Of a stretch of 31,369 bases of DNA, positions 20,968 to 29,241 are shown one piece after another; positions within the stretch are counted from its first letter, which is position 1; each line of letters begins with the position of its first letter. Where the stretch lies: assembly GCA_902495075.1 (NCBI GenBank), contig CABUVO010000039.1, forward strand, positions 1 to 31,369. The letters run 5' to 3'. The stretch is from an uncultured Porphyromonadaceae bacterium (GTDB lineage Bacteria; Bacteroidota; Bacteroidia; Bacteroidales; Muribaculaceae). The notes under the pieces are model-generated. The model saw nothing but the letters and a program-made list of their open reading frames with translations, did no database searches and had not been told where the DNA came from. A program made the position numbers and the translations under genes.

Positions 20968-22950
20968 ATGAGCGAAGATATTTTCGAAATAGAAGAGAGA
21001 GAGGATATCACTCCCTCAACAGCGGCATCGGCAGATGCCGGCACATACGACGACAATGCAATCCAGACCCTTAAATGGAATGAGCATATTCGGCGCAGAC
21101 CCGGTATGTACATCGGCAAACTCGGTGATGGTTCCCACTCGGATGATGGCATTTACGTGCTTATAAAAGAAGTGGTGGACAATTCCATCGACGAATTCAA
21201 TATGGGCGCAGGGAAACGCATTGATATATCTCTCACCGAAGAAGGGGAAGTGACCGTGCGAGATTATGGCCGCGGCATCCCGCTTGGCAAAGTGAAAGAG
21301 GTTGCATCCGACATAAACACCGGCGGTAAATTTGATGATAAAAACTTCAAGAAATCTGTCGGATTGAATGGCGTGGGTCTCAAGGCTGTCAACGCCCTTT
21401 CCACCTATTGCCGCGTTGCCAGCGTGCGAGACGGGAAGATGGTTGAGGTCGAATTCGAGCGCGGAGATCTTGTGCGCCACTCTGACCCGATGCCAACATC
21501 CGAACCAAACGGAACCCTTGTGAAATTCATCCCCGACCCTTCCCTATTCCAGAACTACAGATTCAATCAGGAATTTGTAGAAACAATGGTCAACAACTAC
21601 ACATATCTCAACGCCGGGCTGCAGCTCTTCTACAATGGCAAGAAATATTTCTCCCGCCATGGTCTGCTCGACCTTCTGAAAGAGAACATGACCAACGATC
21701 CCCTCTACCCTATCATTCATCTTCAAGGGGAGGATATAGAAGTTGTGCTCACGCATACCGACCAGTATGGCGAAGAGTACTACTCGTTTGTCAACGGTCA
21801 GCACACCACACAAGGAGGAACACACCTGACAGCTTTCCGCGAACATGTGACACGCACCATCAAGGAATTCTCCGGCAAGGGTTATGAGTTTTCCGATATC
21901 CGCAATGGTCTTGTGGCTGCCGTATCAGTGCGCATCCAGGAACCGGTGTTCGAAAGTCAGACAAAAACCAAACTCGGCAGCAAGGAAGTGGCTCCCGGAA
22001 GCACACTGACTGTCAATAAATTCATAGGCGACTTCATCAAAAAGGAACTTGACGACTACCTACATCGCAATCCGGACATAGCGGAAGTGATGCTCCGCAA
22101 GATTGCATCAAGCGAGAAAGAGCGCAAGGCAATGGCTGGTGTAGCCAAGCTTGCCCGTGAGAAGGCGAAGAAAGTAAGTCTGCACAACCGCAAACTGCGT
22201 GATTGCCGCATCCACTACAACGATCCTTTGAAAGCAAAAGCCAAAGAAGACCTGCGCGAAAATTCGGCAATCTTCATCACTGAGGGAGATTCTGCATCCG
22301 GAACAATCACCAAAGTGCGTAACGCAGAGACCCAGGCTGTCTTCTCACTTCGCGGAAAGCCCCTTAACTCCTATGGGATGACACAAGAAGTGGTATATAA
22401 GAATGACGAGTTCAACCTTCTTCAGGCTGCCCTCAACATCGAAGAAGGAATCGAGGGATTAAGATACAACAAGGTTATTATCGCTACGGATGCTGATGTC
22501 GATGGCATGCACATACGCCTACTTATCATCACGTTCTTCCTTATGTTCTTCCCAGACCTTGTGAAGAAAGGTCACGTCTACATTCTGCAGACACCGCTCT
22601 TCCGCGTTCGCGACAAAAATTCTGTGCGCCGCTCAAAGAAGAAGACTCGCAAAAAAGATGAAACGGCTGAGGAAAAAGACACTTTTTACTGTTACACCGA
22701 TGAAGAGAGGGAAACAGCCATAGCAAAATTCGGCAACAACGCCGAGATAACCCGATTCAAAGGTCTCGGAGAAATCAATGACGCGGAATTTGCCGAGTTC
22801 ATTGGTCCGGACATGCGTCTTGACCGGGTGAAACTGAAAAGGGAAGATGCTGTGGATAAGCTTCTGGAATTCTATATGGGAAAAAATACGATGGAACGTC
22901 AGAACTTCATCATTGATAACCTTGTGATTGAAGACGACTCTGAGATATAA
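20968..22950 (+). CDS. parE: DNA topoisomerase IV subunit B
   Basis: ATPase subunit of topoisomerase IV, which decatenates daughter chromosomes with ParC. The 660-aa protein has the GHKL ATPase (VVDNSIDEFNMG, DYGRGIPLG, VGLNGVGLKAVNALS), the transducer with the K-loop region QTKTKLGS, and the TOPRIM domain (ITEGDSASGTITK, DADVDGMHI). The EGDSASG and FSLRGKPLNSYG sequences fit Bacteroidetes ParE rather than GyrB (EGDSAGG). A Lys-rich insert (VRRSKKKTRKKDETAEEKD) precedes the C-terminal domain ITRFKGLGEI. parC is not in the window. Its stop codon leads straight into a heptad array reaching the coaD start. Confidence 0.95.
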   Translation: MSEDIFEIEEREDITPSTAASADAGTYDDNAIQTLKWNEHIRRRPGMYIGKLGDGSHSDDGIYVLIKEVVDNSIDEFNMGAGKRIDISLTEEGEVTVRDYGRGIPLGKVKEVASDINTGGKFDDKNFKKSVGLNGVGLKAVNALSTYCRVASVRDGKMVEVEFERGDLVRHSDPMPTSEPNGTLVKFIPDPSLFQNYRFNQEFVETMVNNYTYLNAGLQLFYNGKKYFSRHGLLDLLKENMTNDPLYPIIHLQGEDIEVVLTHTDQYGEEYYSFVNGQHTTQGGTHLTAFREHVTRTIKEFSGKGYEFSDIRNGLVAAVSVRIQEPVFESQTKTKLGSKEVAPGSTLTVNKFIGDFIKKELDDYLHRNPDIAEVMLRKIASSEKERKAMAGVAKLAREKAKKVSLHNRKLRDCRIHYNDPLKAKAKEDLRENSAIFITEGDSASGTITKVRNAETQAVFSLRGKPLNSYGMTQEVVYKNDEFNLLQAALNIEEGIEGLRYNKVIIATDADVDGMHIRLLIITFFLMFFPDLVKKGHVYILQTPLFRVRDKNSVRRSKKKTRKKDETAEEKDTFYCYTDEERETAIAKFGNNAEITRFKGLGEINDAEFAEFIGPDMRLDRVKLKREDAVDKLLEFYMGKNTMERQNFIIDNLVIEDDSEI

Positions 22951-22984
22951 GGTAAAAGGTGAAAAGTAAAAGGTTAAAGGTATG
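22950..22984 (+). repeat. AGGTAAA heptads linking the parE stop to the coaD start
   Basis: Five units in exact 7-bp register (AGGTAAA, AGGTGAA, AAGTAAA, AGGTTAA, AGGTATG) fill the whole gap. The first uses the last A of the parE TAA and the fifth contains the coaD ATG. Confidence 0.85.
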
Positions 22985-23419
22985 AGGACAGCTATATTTC
23001 CGGGAAGCTTCAATCCATTTACGATCGGACATAAATCGATCGTAGAAAGGGGTCTGAAGATATTCGACCGTATAGTAATCGCTATCGGTCATAACGGGAA
23101 TAAACCTATTGGCGATGATCTTGTCAAAAGAATTGAGACCATCAGGAAAATTTTCGAAAGCAATTATGCGGTTGAGGTTGCGACATACCCAGGACTCACG
23201 GCAGAGTATGCCCGCAGTGTGGGAGCATGCGCCATATTGAGAGGGGTAAGAAACATAACCGATTTCGAATATGAGCGCAATCTCGCAGATGTAAATAAAA
23301 ATATTCTCGGCATCGACACGGTGTTTCTGCTCTCGCTTCCGCAATATGCCTGTATCTCCAGCTCTATGGTGAGGGAACTGGAATCATTCGGACATGATGT
23401 GAGCGATTTGCTCCCCTAA
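22982..23419 (+). CDS. coaD: Phosphopantetheine adenylyltransferase
   Basis: CoaD adenylates 4'-phosphopantetheine to dephospho-CoA, the penultimate step of CoA synthesis. The 145-aa protein is slightly shorter than the usual ~160. The nucleotidyltransferase motif GSFNPFTIGH (8-17), the RGVRNITDFEYERNLADVNKNI segment and the C-terminal ISSSMVREL are intact. The ATG at 22982 is the last heptad of the array after parE (31-nt gap), so translation may depend on reinitiation or on that repeat. The protease gene follows 29 nt downstream after a partial repeat (AGGTAAAAGATTAG). Confidence 0.95.
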   Translation: MRTAIFPGSFNPFTIGHKSIVERGLKIFDRIVIAIGHNGNKPIGDDLVKRIETIRKIFESNYAVEVATYPGLTAEYARSVGACAILRGVRNITDFEYERNLADVNKNILGIDTVFLLSLPQYACISSSMVRELESFGHDVSDLLP

Positions 23420-23448
23420 GTGTTCTATAGGTAAAAGATTAGAAAAAA

Positions 23449-25053
23449 ATGAAGAAATTACTGACAATAATAGGGATTGGAGCCGTAATCACGGCATTTG
23501 CAGCAACCCAGAATAAAATCCCTGCAAACCAGAAGCTGCGTATGGCTGAAGCCGCTGTGGCTCAGTTTTATGTTGACACAGTAAATGAGGATAAACTCGT
23601 TGAGACTGCCATACGCAGCATGCTCGAAGAACTCGACCCTCATTCCGCATATTCAAATCCGGAAGAAACAAAAGAACTCAACGAGCCCCTCACCGGCAAT
23701 TTCAGTGGCATCGGCATCTCATTCAATATGAATCAGGATACATTATATGTAATCTCAACTGTTGCGGGAGGTCCTTCTGAAAGAGTCGGGCTACTTGCCG
23801 GAGACAGGATATTGAAAGTCAACGATTCAATCATTGCAGGTGTGAAGATGCGCAACACTGATATAATGAAGCGCCTGCGTGGTCCGAAAGGGAGCAAAGT
23901 CAACGTCAATGTTCTCCGTCGCTCGGCTGGTAAATCCGACACAATTGATTTTACGATTACCCGCGCCGACATTCCGATCAACAGTGTGGATGCAGCATAT
24001 ATGGTTGATGGCAAAACCGGTTACATACGTCTCAGTCGCTTTTCTGCAGAAAGTGGCAATGAAATCGAGAGTGCTTTGAAAGACCTGAAGAAAAAAGGTA
24101 TGCAGCAACTTATTCTCGACCTCGTAGACAATGGCGGAGGATATATGCAGCCGGCGATTGAGATCCTCGGAGAATTCCTTGAGCCGGGTCGACTTGCCGT
24201 CTATACGGAGGGGCGTAATTCTCCTCGCTACGATCATCTCACGGATCCACACGGACTCAAGCCTCTTTTCAAAGACGGTCGTCTTGTGGTGATGGTGAAC
24301 CAGTATACAGCCTCGTCATCCGAAATTACCACCGGTGCAATCCAGGATTGGGACCGCGGTGTCGTGGTGGGCAGACGCACATACGGCAAAGGACTTGTGC
24401 AGCGTCCCTTCCCCTTTCCCGATGGTTCGATGATGCGTCTGACGGTGGCTCATTACTACACTCCCACCGGTCGCGACATCCAGAAACCCTACAACAAAGG
24501 AGATCAGAAGGCATATGCCATGGATATTATCGACAGATTCAACCACGGTGAACTCATGCATGCAGATTCCATAAAATACGTTGATTCGCTCAAAGTCGAA
24601 ACACTGTGCTTGCATCGTCCAATATATGGAGGTGGCGGCATCTCACCCGACAAGTTTGTGCCTCTCGACACCACTGATTTCACCAAGTATTATCGTGATG
24701 TCACAGCCAAGGGTGTGATCAACCAATATGCAATCAGTTACGTTGATGCTCACCGGAAAGAGATAAAACGCAAATTCAAGACTGACGATGATTTCGTGAA
24801 AGGTTTCAATGTTGACGAGGCGATGCTTAAAGAGCTATACGACCGCGCCGCAAAAGAAGGCGTGGCATTCAATGAAGAGCAGTCACGCCAGAGTGAGCCT
24901 CTTTTCAAGATGATTGTCAAAGGTTTGATTGGACGTGATATTTACGACCAGCCAACATACTTCAAAGTGTATAACAGCTACGATCCCATTTTCCGAGAAG
25001 CCTATCGTCTTATCAATTCCGACGAATATGATAAGATATTGACAAAAAATTAG
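23449..25053 (+). CDS. C-terminal processing peptidase (S41 family, PDZ domain)
   Basis: Exported serine protease of 534 aa. An N-terminal hydrophobic segment (residues 3-19) acts as signal or anchor; a PDZ domain spans about 85-170 (LTGNFSGIGISF, GLLAGDRILKVNDS) and the S41 domain about 180-350. Catalytic S289 in QYTASSSEI, K314 in TYGKG and Q318 match the Ser-Lys(-Gln) arrangement of CtpA/CtpB enzymes. These trim or degrade envelope proteins from the C-terminus. A helical C-terminal region of about 180 residues is family-typical for Bacteroidetes. It lies in the parE-coaD direction and is followed by a barrel protein after 73 nt. Confidence 0.94.
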   Translation: MKKLLTIIGIGAVITAFAATQNKIPANQKLRMAEAAVAQFYVDTVNEDKLVETAIRSMLEELDPHSAYSNPEETKELNEPLTGNFSGIGISFNMNQDTLYVISTVAGGPSERVGLLAGDRILKVNDSIIAGVKMRNTDIMKRLRGPKGSKVNVNVLRRSAGKSDTIDFTITRADIPINSVDAAYMVDGKTGYIRLSRFSAESGNEIESALKDLKKKGMQQLILDLVDNGGGYMQPAIEILGEFLEPGRLAVYTEGRNSPRYDHLTDPHGLKPLFKDGRLVVMVNQYTASSSEITTGAIQDWDRGVVVGRRTYGKGLVQRPFPFPDGSMMRLTVAHYYTPTGRDIQKPYNKGDQKAYAMDIIDRFNHGELMHADSIKYVDSLKVETLCLHRPIYGGGGISPDKFVPLDTTDFTKYYRDVTAKGVINQYAISYVDAHRKEIKRKFKTDDDFVKGFNVDEAMLKELYDRAAKEGVAFNEEQSRQSEPLFKMIVKGLIGRDIYDQPTYFKVYNSYDPIFREAYRLINSDEYDKILTKN

Positions 25054-25126
25054 ACATGCGTTAATGGCTGATCATGCTTAAATAGTTTTCCATTCCTTAT
25101 TCCAAATAACCCAACGGTTTCCACTC

Positions 25127-26746
25127 ATGAAACATATTTTCGACACAACTTTGCTCATTGCCGCCTTCTTGACTGCTGCGGCTTCCGCATCGCTTCCTTC
25201 CGAAGCACAGACGTCAGGTAAACAACCCCTTTTCCGCCATGTGTCTGCACAGAAGAAAACAAAAGCGGATTCCATAAGAGCCCGTTATCAGCATGCCAAA
25301 GATGCGATTGTAAATGGAGAATACGAGGAAGATTCTCTTTATGTCCGCAGTGTGGATGAAATTCTACAACAGACAGAGATTCCAGCCGACATTCCAAGTT
25401 TCAACAGGCTCAATGCTCCATGGGTATTCGCCGAATATCGTGCACTCGACAAACAGCGCAAGATTGAGCTCCCTTCATATAAGTCGCGCTCATTGGCAAT
25501 CTGGAAACTCGTTGATGAGCTCGACAAGAAGCAACTCTCCGAGCAACAGTTGGAAGAAGCTGACTCTATCGCCGAACGCCAACGCTATCTCGACGAACTA
25601 TGGGGAATTGAGACAACCCCTCAGGAAGAGGAAATAAAAGCTGAAACAGCGGTAATTGCAGAAGATAGTAAAAATGCGGCTGATGTGTTGACAGGTGACC
25701 CTCGCCCGCAATGGCTTGCGAATGCCTATGAGGCATGGAATCTTCAGGAGGATTTCATGTATCAGATGATGGTGGATGATCCATCACTTATCGAATATGC
25801 TTACTGGCAGCTGCCAGTACCCCCTACGTTACCGGAGGATGATCACGGATTCAAAGGTTTTCTGAAGCGCACATCAATCGGAGGAGTAAACGTTGACGAT
25901 GCCGTGATTTCAGACCAAGACATCCAGAAGAAACACTGGCTGCACGTGGTCAACGGCTCTTTGCAATTTTCACAGGCTTATATTTCCGACAACTGGTATC
26001 AGGGCGGTAATAACCATATTGCATTGCTCATCAACTTTCTATGGGATGTACAGCTAAATAGTGTATGGCATCCGAATCTACTGTTCCAAAGCACGTTGTC
26101 ATACAAACTTGGTCTCAACTCAGTGGAAGATGATCAATACCGCAAGTATTCCATTTCTCAGGACATATTGCAGTATAATCTGAAATTCGGTTACAAAGCC
26201 CGCAGGAACTGGTACTATACCATCACAGGTCAGTTCAAGACCCAGATGCTCAATAATTACAAAAAGAATACCGAAACAAGAATTGCGTCTTTCCTCACCC
26301 CCGGCGATCTTAATCTCGGTATCGGTATGACATACAGCAAGACCAACAAGAAAAAGACCATACAATTCAACGCATCCATAGCACCGCTGTCTTACAATCT
26401 TAAGACCGCAATCGATCCACACATCGACCACTCGATGTTCAACATCACACAGACAGCCAAGACCCACAGCGAAATCGGTTCGAACGCAGAGATCACCCTC
26501 AACTGGCAGATTGGCAAGATGGTGAATTATAAAACACGTCTCTTCCTCTTCACCGACTATAAATATTTCCTCGGCGATTGGGAAAACACCCTCAACATCC
26601 AGTTCTCGCGCTTCTTCTCAACTCAAGTTTACGCCAACCTACGCTACGATTCATCAGTCGACAGTGCCGTGGCTCCCAAATGGAAGAAATTTATGCTTAA
26701 GGAGATCCTGAGTATCGGTTTGTCATATACCTTCTCTACCAAGTGA
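25127..26746 (+). CDS. DUF3078 domain-containing outer-membrane protein
   Basis: The 539-aa exported protein has a signal peptide (about residues 1-27) and then a charged, helical, Glu/Gln-rich region (about 40-200). A DUF3078 beta-barrel-like domain follows from about 250, recognisable by HVVNGSLQFSQAYISDNWYQGGNNHIALL and many amphipathic strands, with the final ILSIGLSYTFSTK as outer-membrane sorting strand. Function unknown; the family is confined to Bacteroidetes as far as I know. Its TGA overlaps the next ATG by one base (TGATG), so it is translationally coupled to the two small genes that follow. Confidence 0.9.
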   Translation: MKHIFDTTLLIAAFLTAAASASLPSEAQTSGKQPLFRHVSAQKKTKADSIRARYQHAKDAIVNGEYEEDSLYVRSVDEILQQTEIPADIPSFNRLNAPWVFAEYRALDKQRKIELPSYKSRSLAIWKLVDELDKKQLSEQQLEEADSIAERQRYLDELWGIETTPQEEEIKAETAVIAEDSKNAADVLTGDPRPQWLANAYEAWNLQEDFMYQMMVDDPSLIEYAYWQLPVPPTLPEDDHGFKGFLKRTSIGGVNVDDAVISDQDIQKKHWLHVVNGSLQFSQAYISDNWYQGGNNHIALLINFLWDVQLNSVWHPNLLFQSTLSYKLGLNSVEDDQYRKYSISQDILQYNLKFGYKARRNWYYTITGQFKTQMLNNYKKNTETRIASFLTPGDLNLGIGMTYSKTNKKKTIQFNASIAPLSYNLKTAIDPHIDHSMFNITQTAKTHSEIGSNAEITLNWQIGKMVNYKTRLFLFTDYKYFLGDWENTLNIQFSRFFSTQVYANLRYDSSVDSAVAPKWKKFMLKEILSIGLSYTFSTK

Positions 26747-27315
26747 TGACTTTCGCGATCCGCACATATATCATCATCGTAATTGCAGCCATATGCCCTG
26801 CGTTCAGGGCTATGGCTGCAAACGCTTTTAAAACAGATATCTTCGATCTTGAAAGTGCCATGCAATACTGCAATGAAACAGAGCTTGAAGGTCCTGAAGG
26901 TATATGGGAATTCGTGGAAGATGAAACTCTGGTTCTTCTAAAGAAGGAAAACCGAGGAGGCAAGGATTATGACATAATAATAATCTCTACCCCCGACTGC
27001 CGACTGAAACCGGGTGAAAGAATCGGATCCTTGCAACGCTCTGCAAAAAGAGGAAAATATAAAATGAATCTGTTCGTTTCGCGCAATATGGGCATCCTTA
27101 CGGATTCCCGCATATGTCTGGCAGAATATATCGACAAGGAAGATGCCATGCAGGTGCATCCGATGAAATTGAAAATATCTGTGCGGACAATGTGGTTTCT
27201 ACCCAAATTCTGGCGTTCATTACGTATCTCTTTCGACAACCCTGCTGCCGAACTTCCTCATGGTTTGCTCAGAGTTTACCCTCGGAATGAACCATCCAAG
27301 CCTATATATCTATGA
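26746..27315 (+). CDS. Exported hypothetical protein
   Basis: The 189-aa protein has an N-terminal hydrophobic segment (TYIIIVIAAICPAFRAMA) that looks like a signal peptide. The mature part starts NAFKTDIFDLESAMQYC and contains EGIWEFVEDETLVLLKKE and DYDIIIISTPDCRLKPGERIGSLQRSAKRGKYKMNLF, a mixed beta pattern reminiscent of small lipocalin-like folds but not assignable. I do not recognise the family. The ATG at 26746 overlaps the upstream stop by one base and its own stop overlaps the next start by four (ATGA), so it is co-translated in the DUF3078 operon. Confidence 0.75.
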   Translation: MTFAIRTYIIIVIAAICPAFRAMAANAFKTDIFDLESAMQYCNETELEGPEGIWEFVEDETLVLLKKENRGGKDYDIIIISTPDCRLKPGERIGSLQRSAKRGKYKMNLFVSRNMGILTDSRICLAEYIDKEDAMQVHPMKLKISVRTMWFLPKFWRSLRISFDNPAAELPHGLLRVYPRNEPSKPIYL

Positions 27316-27878
27316 GAAACACATCTTTGATAATAATTTTCTTCATAATTCTCCTGCTGCCAGTTGTCTCGACGCAGCACGCATTCGCACGCAAGAAAGG
27401 TTACAAACTCAAAACTGAAACCGGCAAGACAGATAAAAACAGAAAGAGCAGTGACATCTCGGCTGTAGAAACCATTGAACCGGATACAACAAGCCAGGAA
27501 ATGGTAGCAGGCAGTTTTATGGTTGCATCACAATGTAAAAACTGCAATAACGGTTATCGTCTTGACCAGGTGGTCTTCACCGGATTTGACAAGAATCAGG
27601 GGAATTCTCAAGAGAGTTTTTTCATAATCAATAATACCGACCGCACTCTTACAGGTGTTTCCCTATACATCGATTACCGCACTCTCGACGGGCGTCAGTT
27701 ACACAAACGCTTTTTCAAATTGTCATGTAACATTCCTGCCGGAGAAACCCGTAAAGCAGATATTCCCACATGGGACACTCAACGAAGTTTTTACTACCAT
27801 AAAAGCAAGCCGGCGAAACATCCCGGCAATCCGTTCGAAGTCATATTTGACCCGATAGCGTATTATTTGAGGTTTTAG
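27312..27878 (+). CDS. Exported hypothetical protein with CxxC motif
   Basis: The 188-aa protein starts with a clear signal peptide (LIIIFFIILLLPVVSTQHAFA) and a Lys/Thr-rich linker. The C-terminal domain of about 110 residues begins QCKNCNNGYRLDQVVFTGFDK, has a beta-sandwich-like pattern (ESFFIINNTDRTLTGVSLYIDYRTLDGRQLH) and ends FDPIAYYLRF. No function assigned. It starts inside the stop of the preceding gene (4-nt overlap). Its own TAG lies in GGTTTTAGGC, the first unit of a heptad array, and its 3' end overlaps the convergent CLC gene by four bases. Confidence 0.75.
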   Translation: MRNTSLIIIFFIILLLPVVSTQHAFARKKGYKLKTETGKTDKNRKSSDISAVETIEPDTTSQEMVAGSFMVASQCKNCNNGYRLDQVVFTGFDKNQGNSQESFFIINNTDRTLTGVSLYIDYRTLDGRQLHKRFFKLSCNIPAGETRKADIPTWDTQRSFYYHKSKPAKHPGNPFEVIFDPIAYYLRF

Positions 27879-27888
27879 GCTTTAGGGG
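27871..27888 (+). repeat. Short GGTTTTAGGCTTTAGG array shared by two convergent stops
   Basis: Two to three heptads overlap both gene ends. The TAG (27876-27878) terminates the rightward gene; read on the other strand, TAA (27877-27875), following CCTAAAGCC, terminates the CLC gene. Confidence 0.8.
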
Positions 27889-29188
27889 AAGATGCAGTCA
27901 TCTTTGCAAGCCCGTGTAAGCCGACCACTGCATATGCAATTCCTGCAGCAAGCATGAATCCTAATAGGAATCCATACCGGTCGGAGACCTCAGCGGCGAT
28001 GAATATTGCCATCAGGGGAGCTTTCGTTGTGCCAGCCATCACAGCTGCAGTGCCGATAAGTGCGAAATTATCTACCGAGAGATTCAATCCATACATATTG
28101 CCCAAAGACGCAAAAAGAAAACCCAACAGACTTCCTGCAAAAATAGTGGGGACATATTCTCCTGCCACTCCTCCCCCATTGTTGACAGCCCCTACAATGC
28201 CTCCTTTTAGCAGCAACATTACTGATATTATGATCAGCAACACCGAAAGATTTGGAAGATCAGTAAAGAAAGGTCCATATTCAAGTAGACGGTATTCAAT
28301 ACCGTTCACAAGATTTGAAACGATATCATAACCTTCACCAAACATTGCCGGAAAAACACAGATAATCAATCCCAGGGCAGATGCACACACCGCCGCACGC
28401 ACCCATACGTTTTTGACCCTCAAAATCCATTTTGTCGCAAGGTCATGAGTATATGTATAATATATTGAATAAATGCCACATGCGAGTCCCAACAAAGCAA
28501 TCCATCCGAAATGCTCCGGAATAAACTGCATGTCTGTAAGTATGCTGATATTCCATTTATACCCTCCAAGCACATAAGCCATGCCGAAAGAGGCAAGAGA
28601 AGCGCAAGTGACAGCCACAATTCCGATTACAGACATCTCTATCCTCAATACCTCTATCGCGAAAAAAACGCCCCCTATAGGAGACTTGAAAATTCCGGCA
28701 ATCCCTGCCGCCGCACCGCTGGCAAAGAGCACACGCCTCATAGACGGGGAGATGTGAAACAGGCGCCCTATTCTGTCGCCAATAGCAGCACCTGAATAAG
28801 CACATGGTCCCTCTCCTCCGGCTGAGCCACCAAAACCAACGGTTATCAAGCATCCGATCAACGGACTGAACACATGGCTTCTACTGAAAGCAAGCTGACC
28901 ATTACGCAGGCGATCTTTAAGCTGACCGGTTCCGTTTGCAAGATTCTCACCTATCATTTTCTGATAGAACACCGCTCCGAAAATTGCGATGAAAGCATAA
29001 AGGAAGAAAACAAAGTTAATATGCTCTATCCGTAATGGCACACCAAGAATCTCGGCAATGCGAGCCATCCCGCTACGCAGAAAAAATGTGCCGAACCCGG
29101 CAAACAGTCCTGCCACGGAAGCGGCTATCACCACAATAGCCCCCTCCGGAAGAGAGACCTTACACCATTTCGGACACCTGATTTTCAT
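27875..29188 (-). CDS. CLC-type chloride channel/transporter
   Basis: Inner-membrane protein of 437 aa with the CLC fold (about ten or more hydrophobic helices). The anion-pathway motif GGSAGGEGPCAYSGAAIGDRIGR carries the gating Glu (GxEGP), VFFAIEVLR the likely internal proton Glu, and NNGGGVAGEYVPTIFAGSLLG corresponds to the GxFxP region, with Glu-Tyr replacing the usual Phe-Ala. Bacterial CLCs exchange chloride (or fluoride) for protons. No CBS domains are present. The gene lies 53 nt downstream of the sensor-like gene in the same direction, so co-transcription is possible. Its stop codon lies in a shared heptad. Confidence 0.92.
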   Translation of the reverse strand: MKIRCPKWCKVSLPEGAIVVIAASVAGLFAGFGTFFLRSGMARIAEILGVPLRIEHINFVFFLYAFIAIFGAVFYQKMIGENLANGTGQLKDRLRNGQLAFSRSHVFSPLIGCLITVGFGGSAGGEGPCAYSGAAIGDRIGRLFHISPSMRRVLFASGAAAGIAGIFKSPIGGVFFAIEVLRIEMSVIGIVAVTCASLASFGMAYVLGGYKWNISILTDMQFIPEHFGWIALLGLACGIYSIYYTYTHDLATKWILRVKNVWVRAAVCASALGLIICVFPAMFGEGYDIVSNLVNGIEYRLLEYGPFFTDLPNLSVLLIIISVMLLLKGGIVGAVNNGGGVAGEYVPTIFAGSLLGFLFASLGNMYGLNLSVDNFALIGTAAVMAGTTKAPLMAIFIAAEVSDRYGFLLGFMLAAGIAYAVVGLHGLAKMTASSPKA

Positions 29189-29241
29189 AGCGACTTAAAT
29201 ATAGTTTATATAAATCACTACAAAATAGAATCGTCTTATGT

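Noticed and set aside
20968..22950. Annotation as GyrB
   Set aside because: The TOPRIM sequence EGDSASG and the following FSLRGKPLNSYG fit ParE of Bacteroidetes; GyrB would show EGDSAGG and lack the Lys-rich insert.
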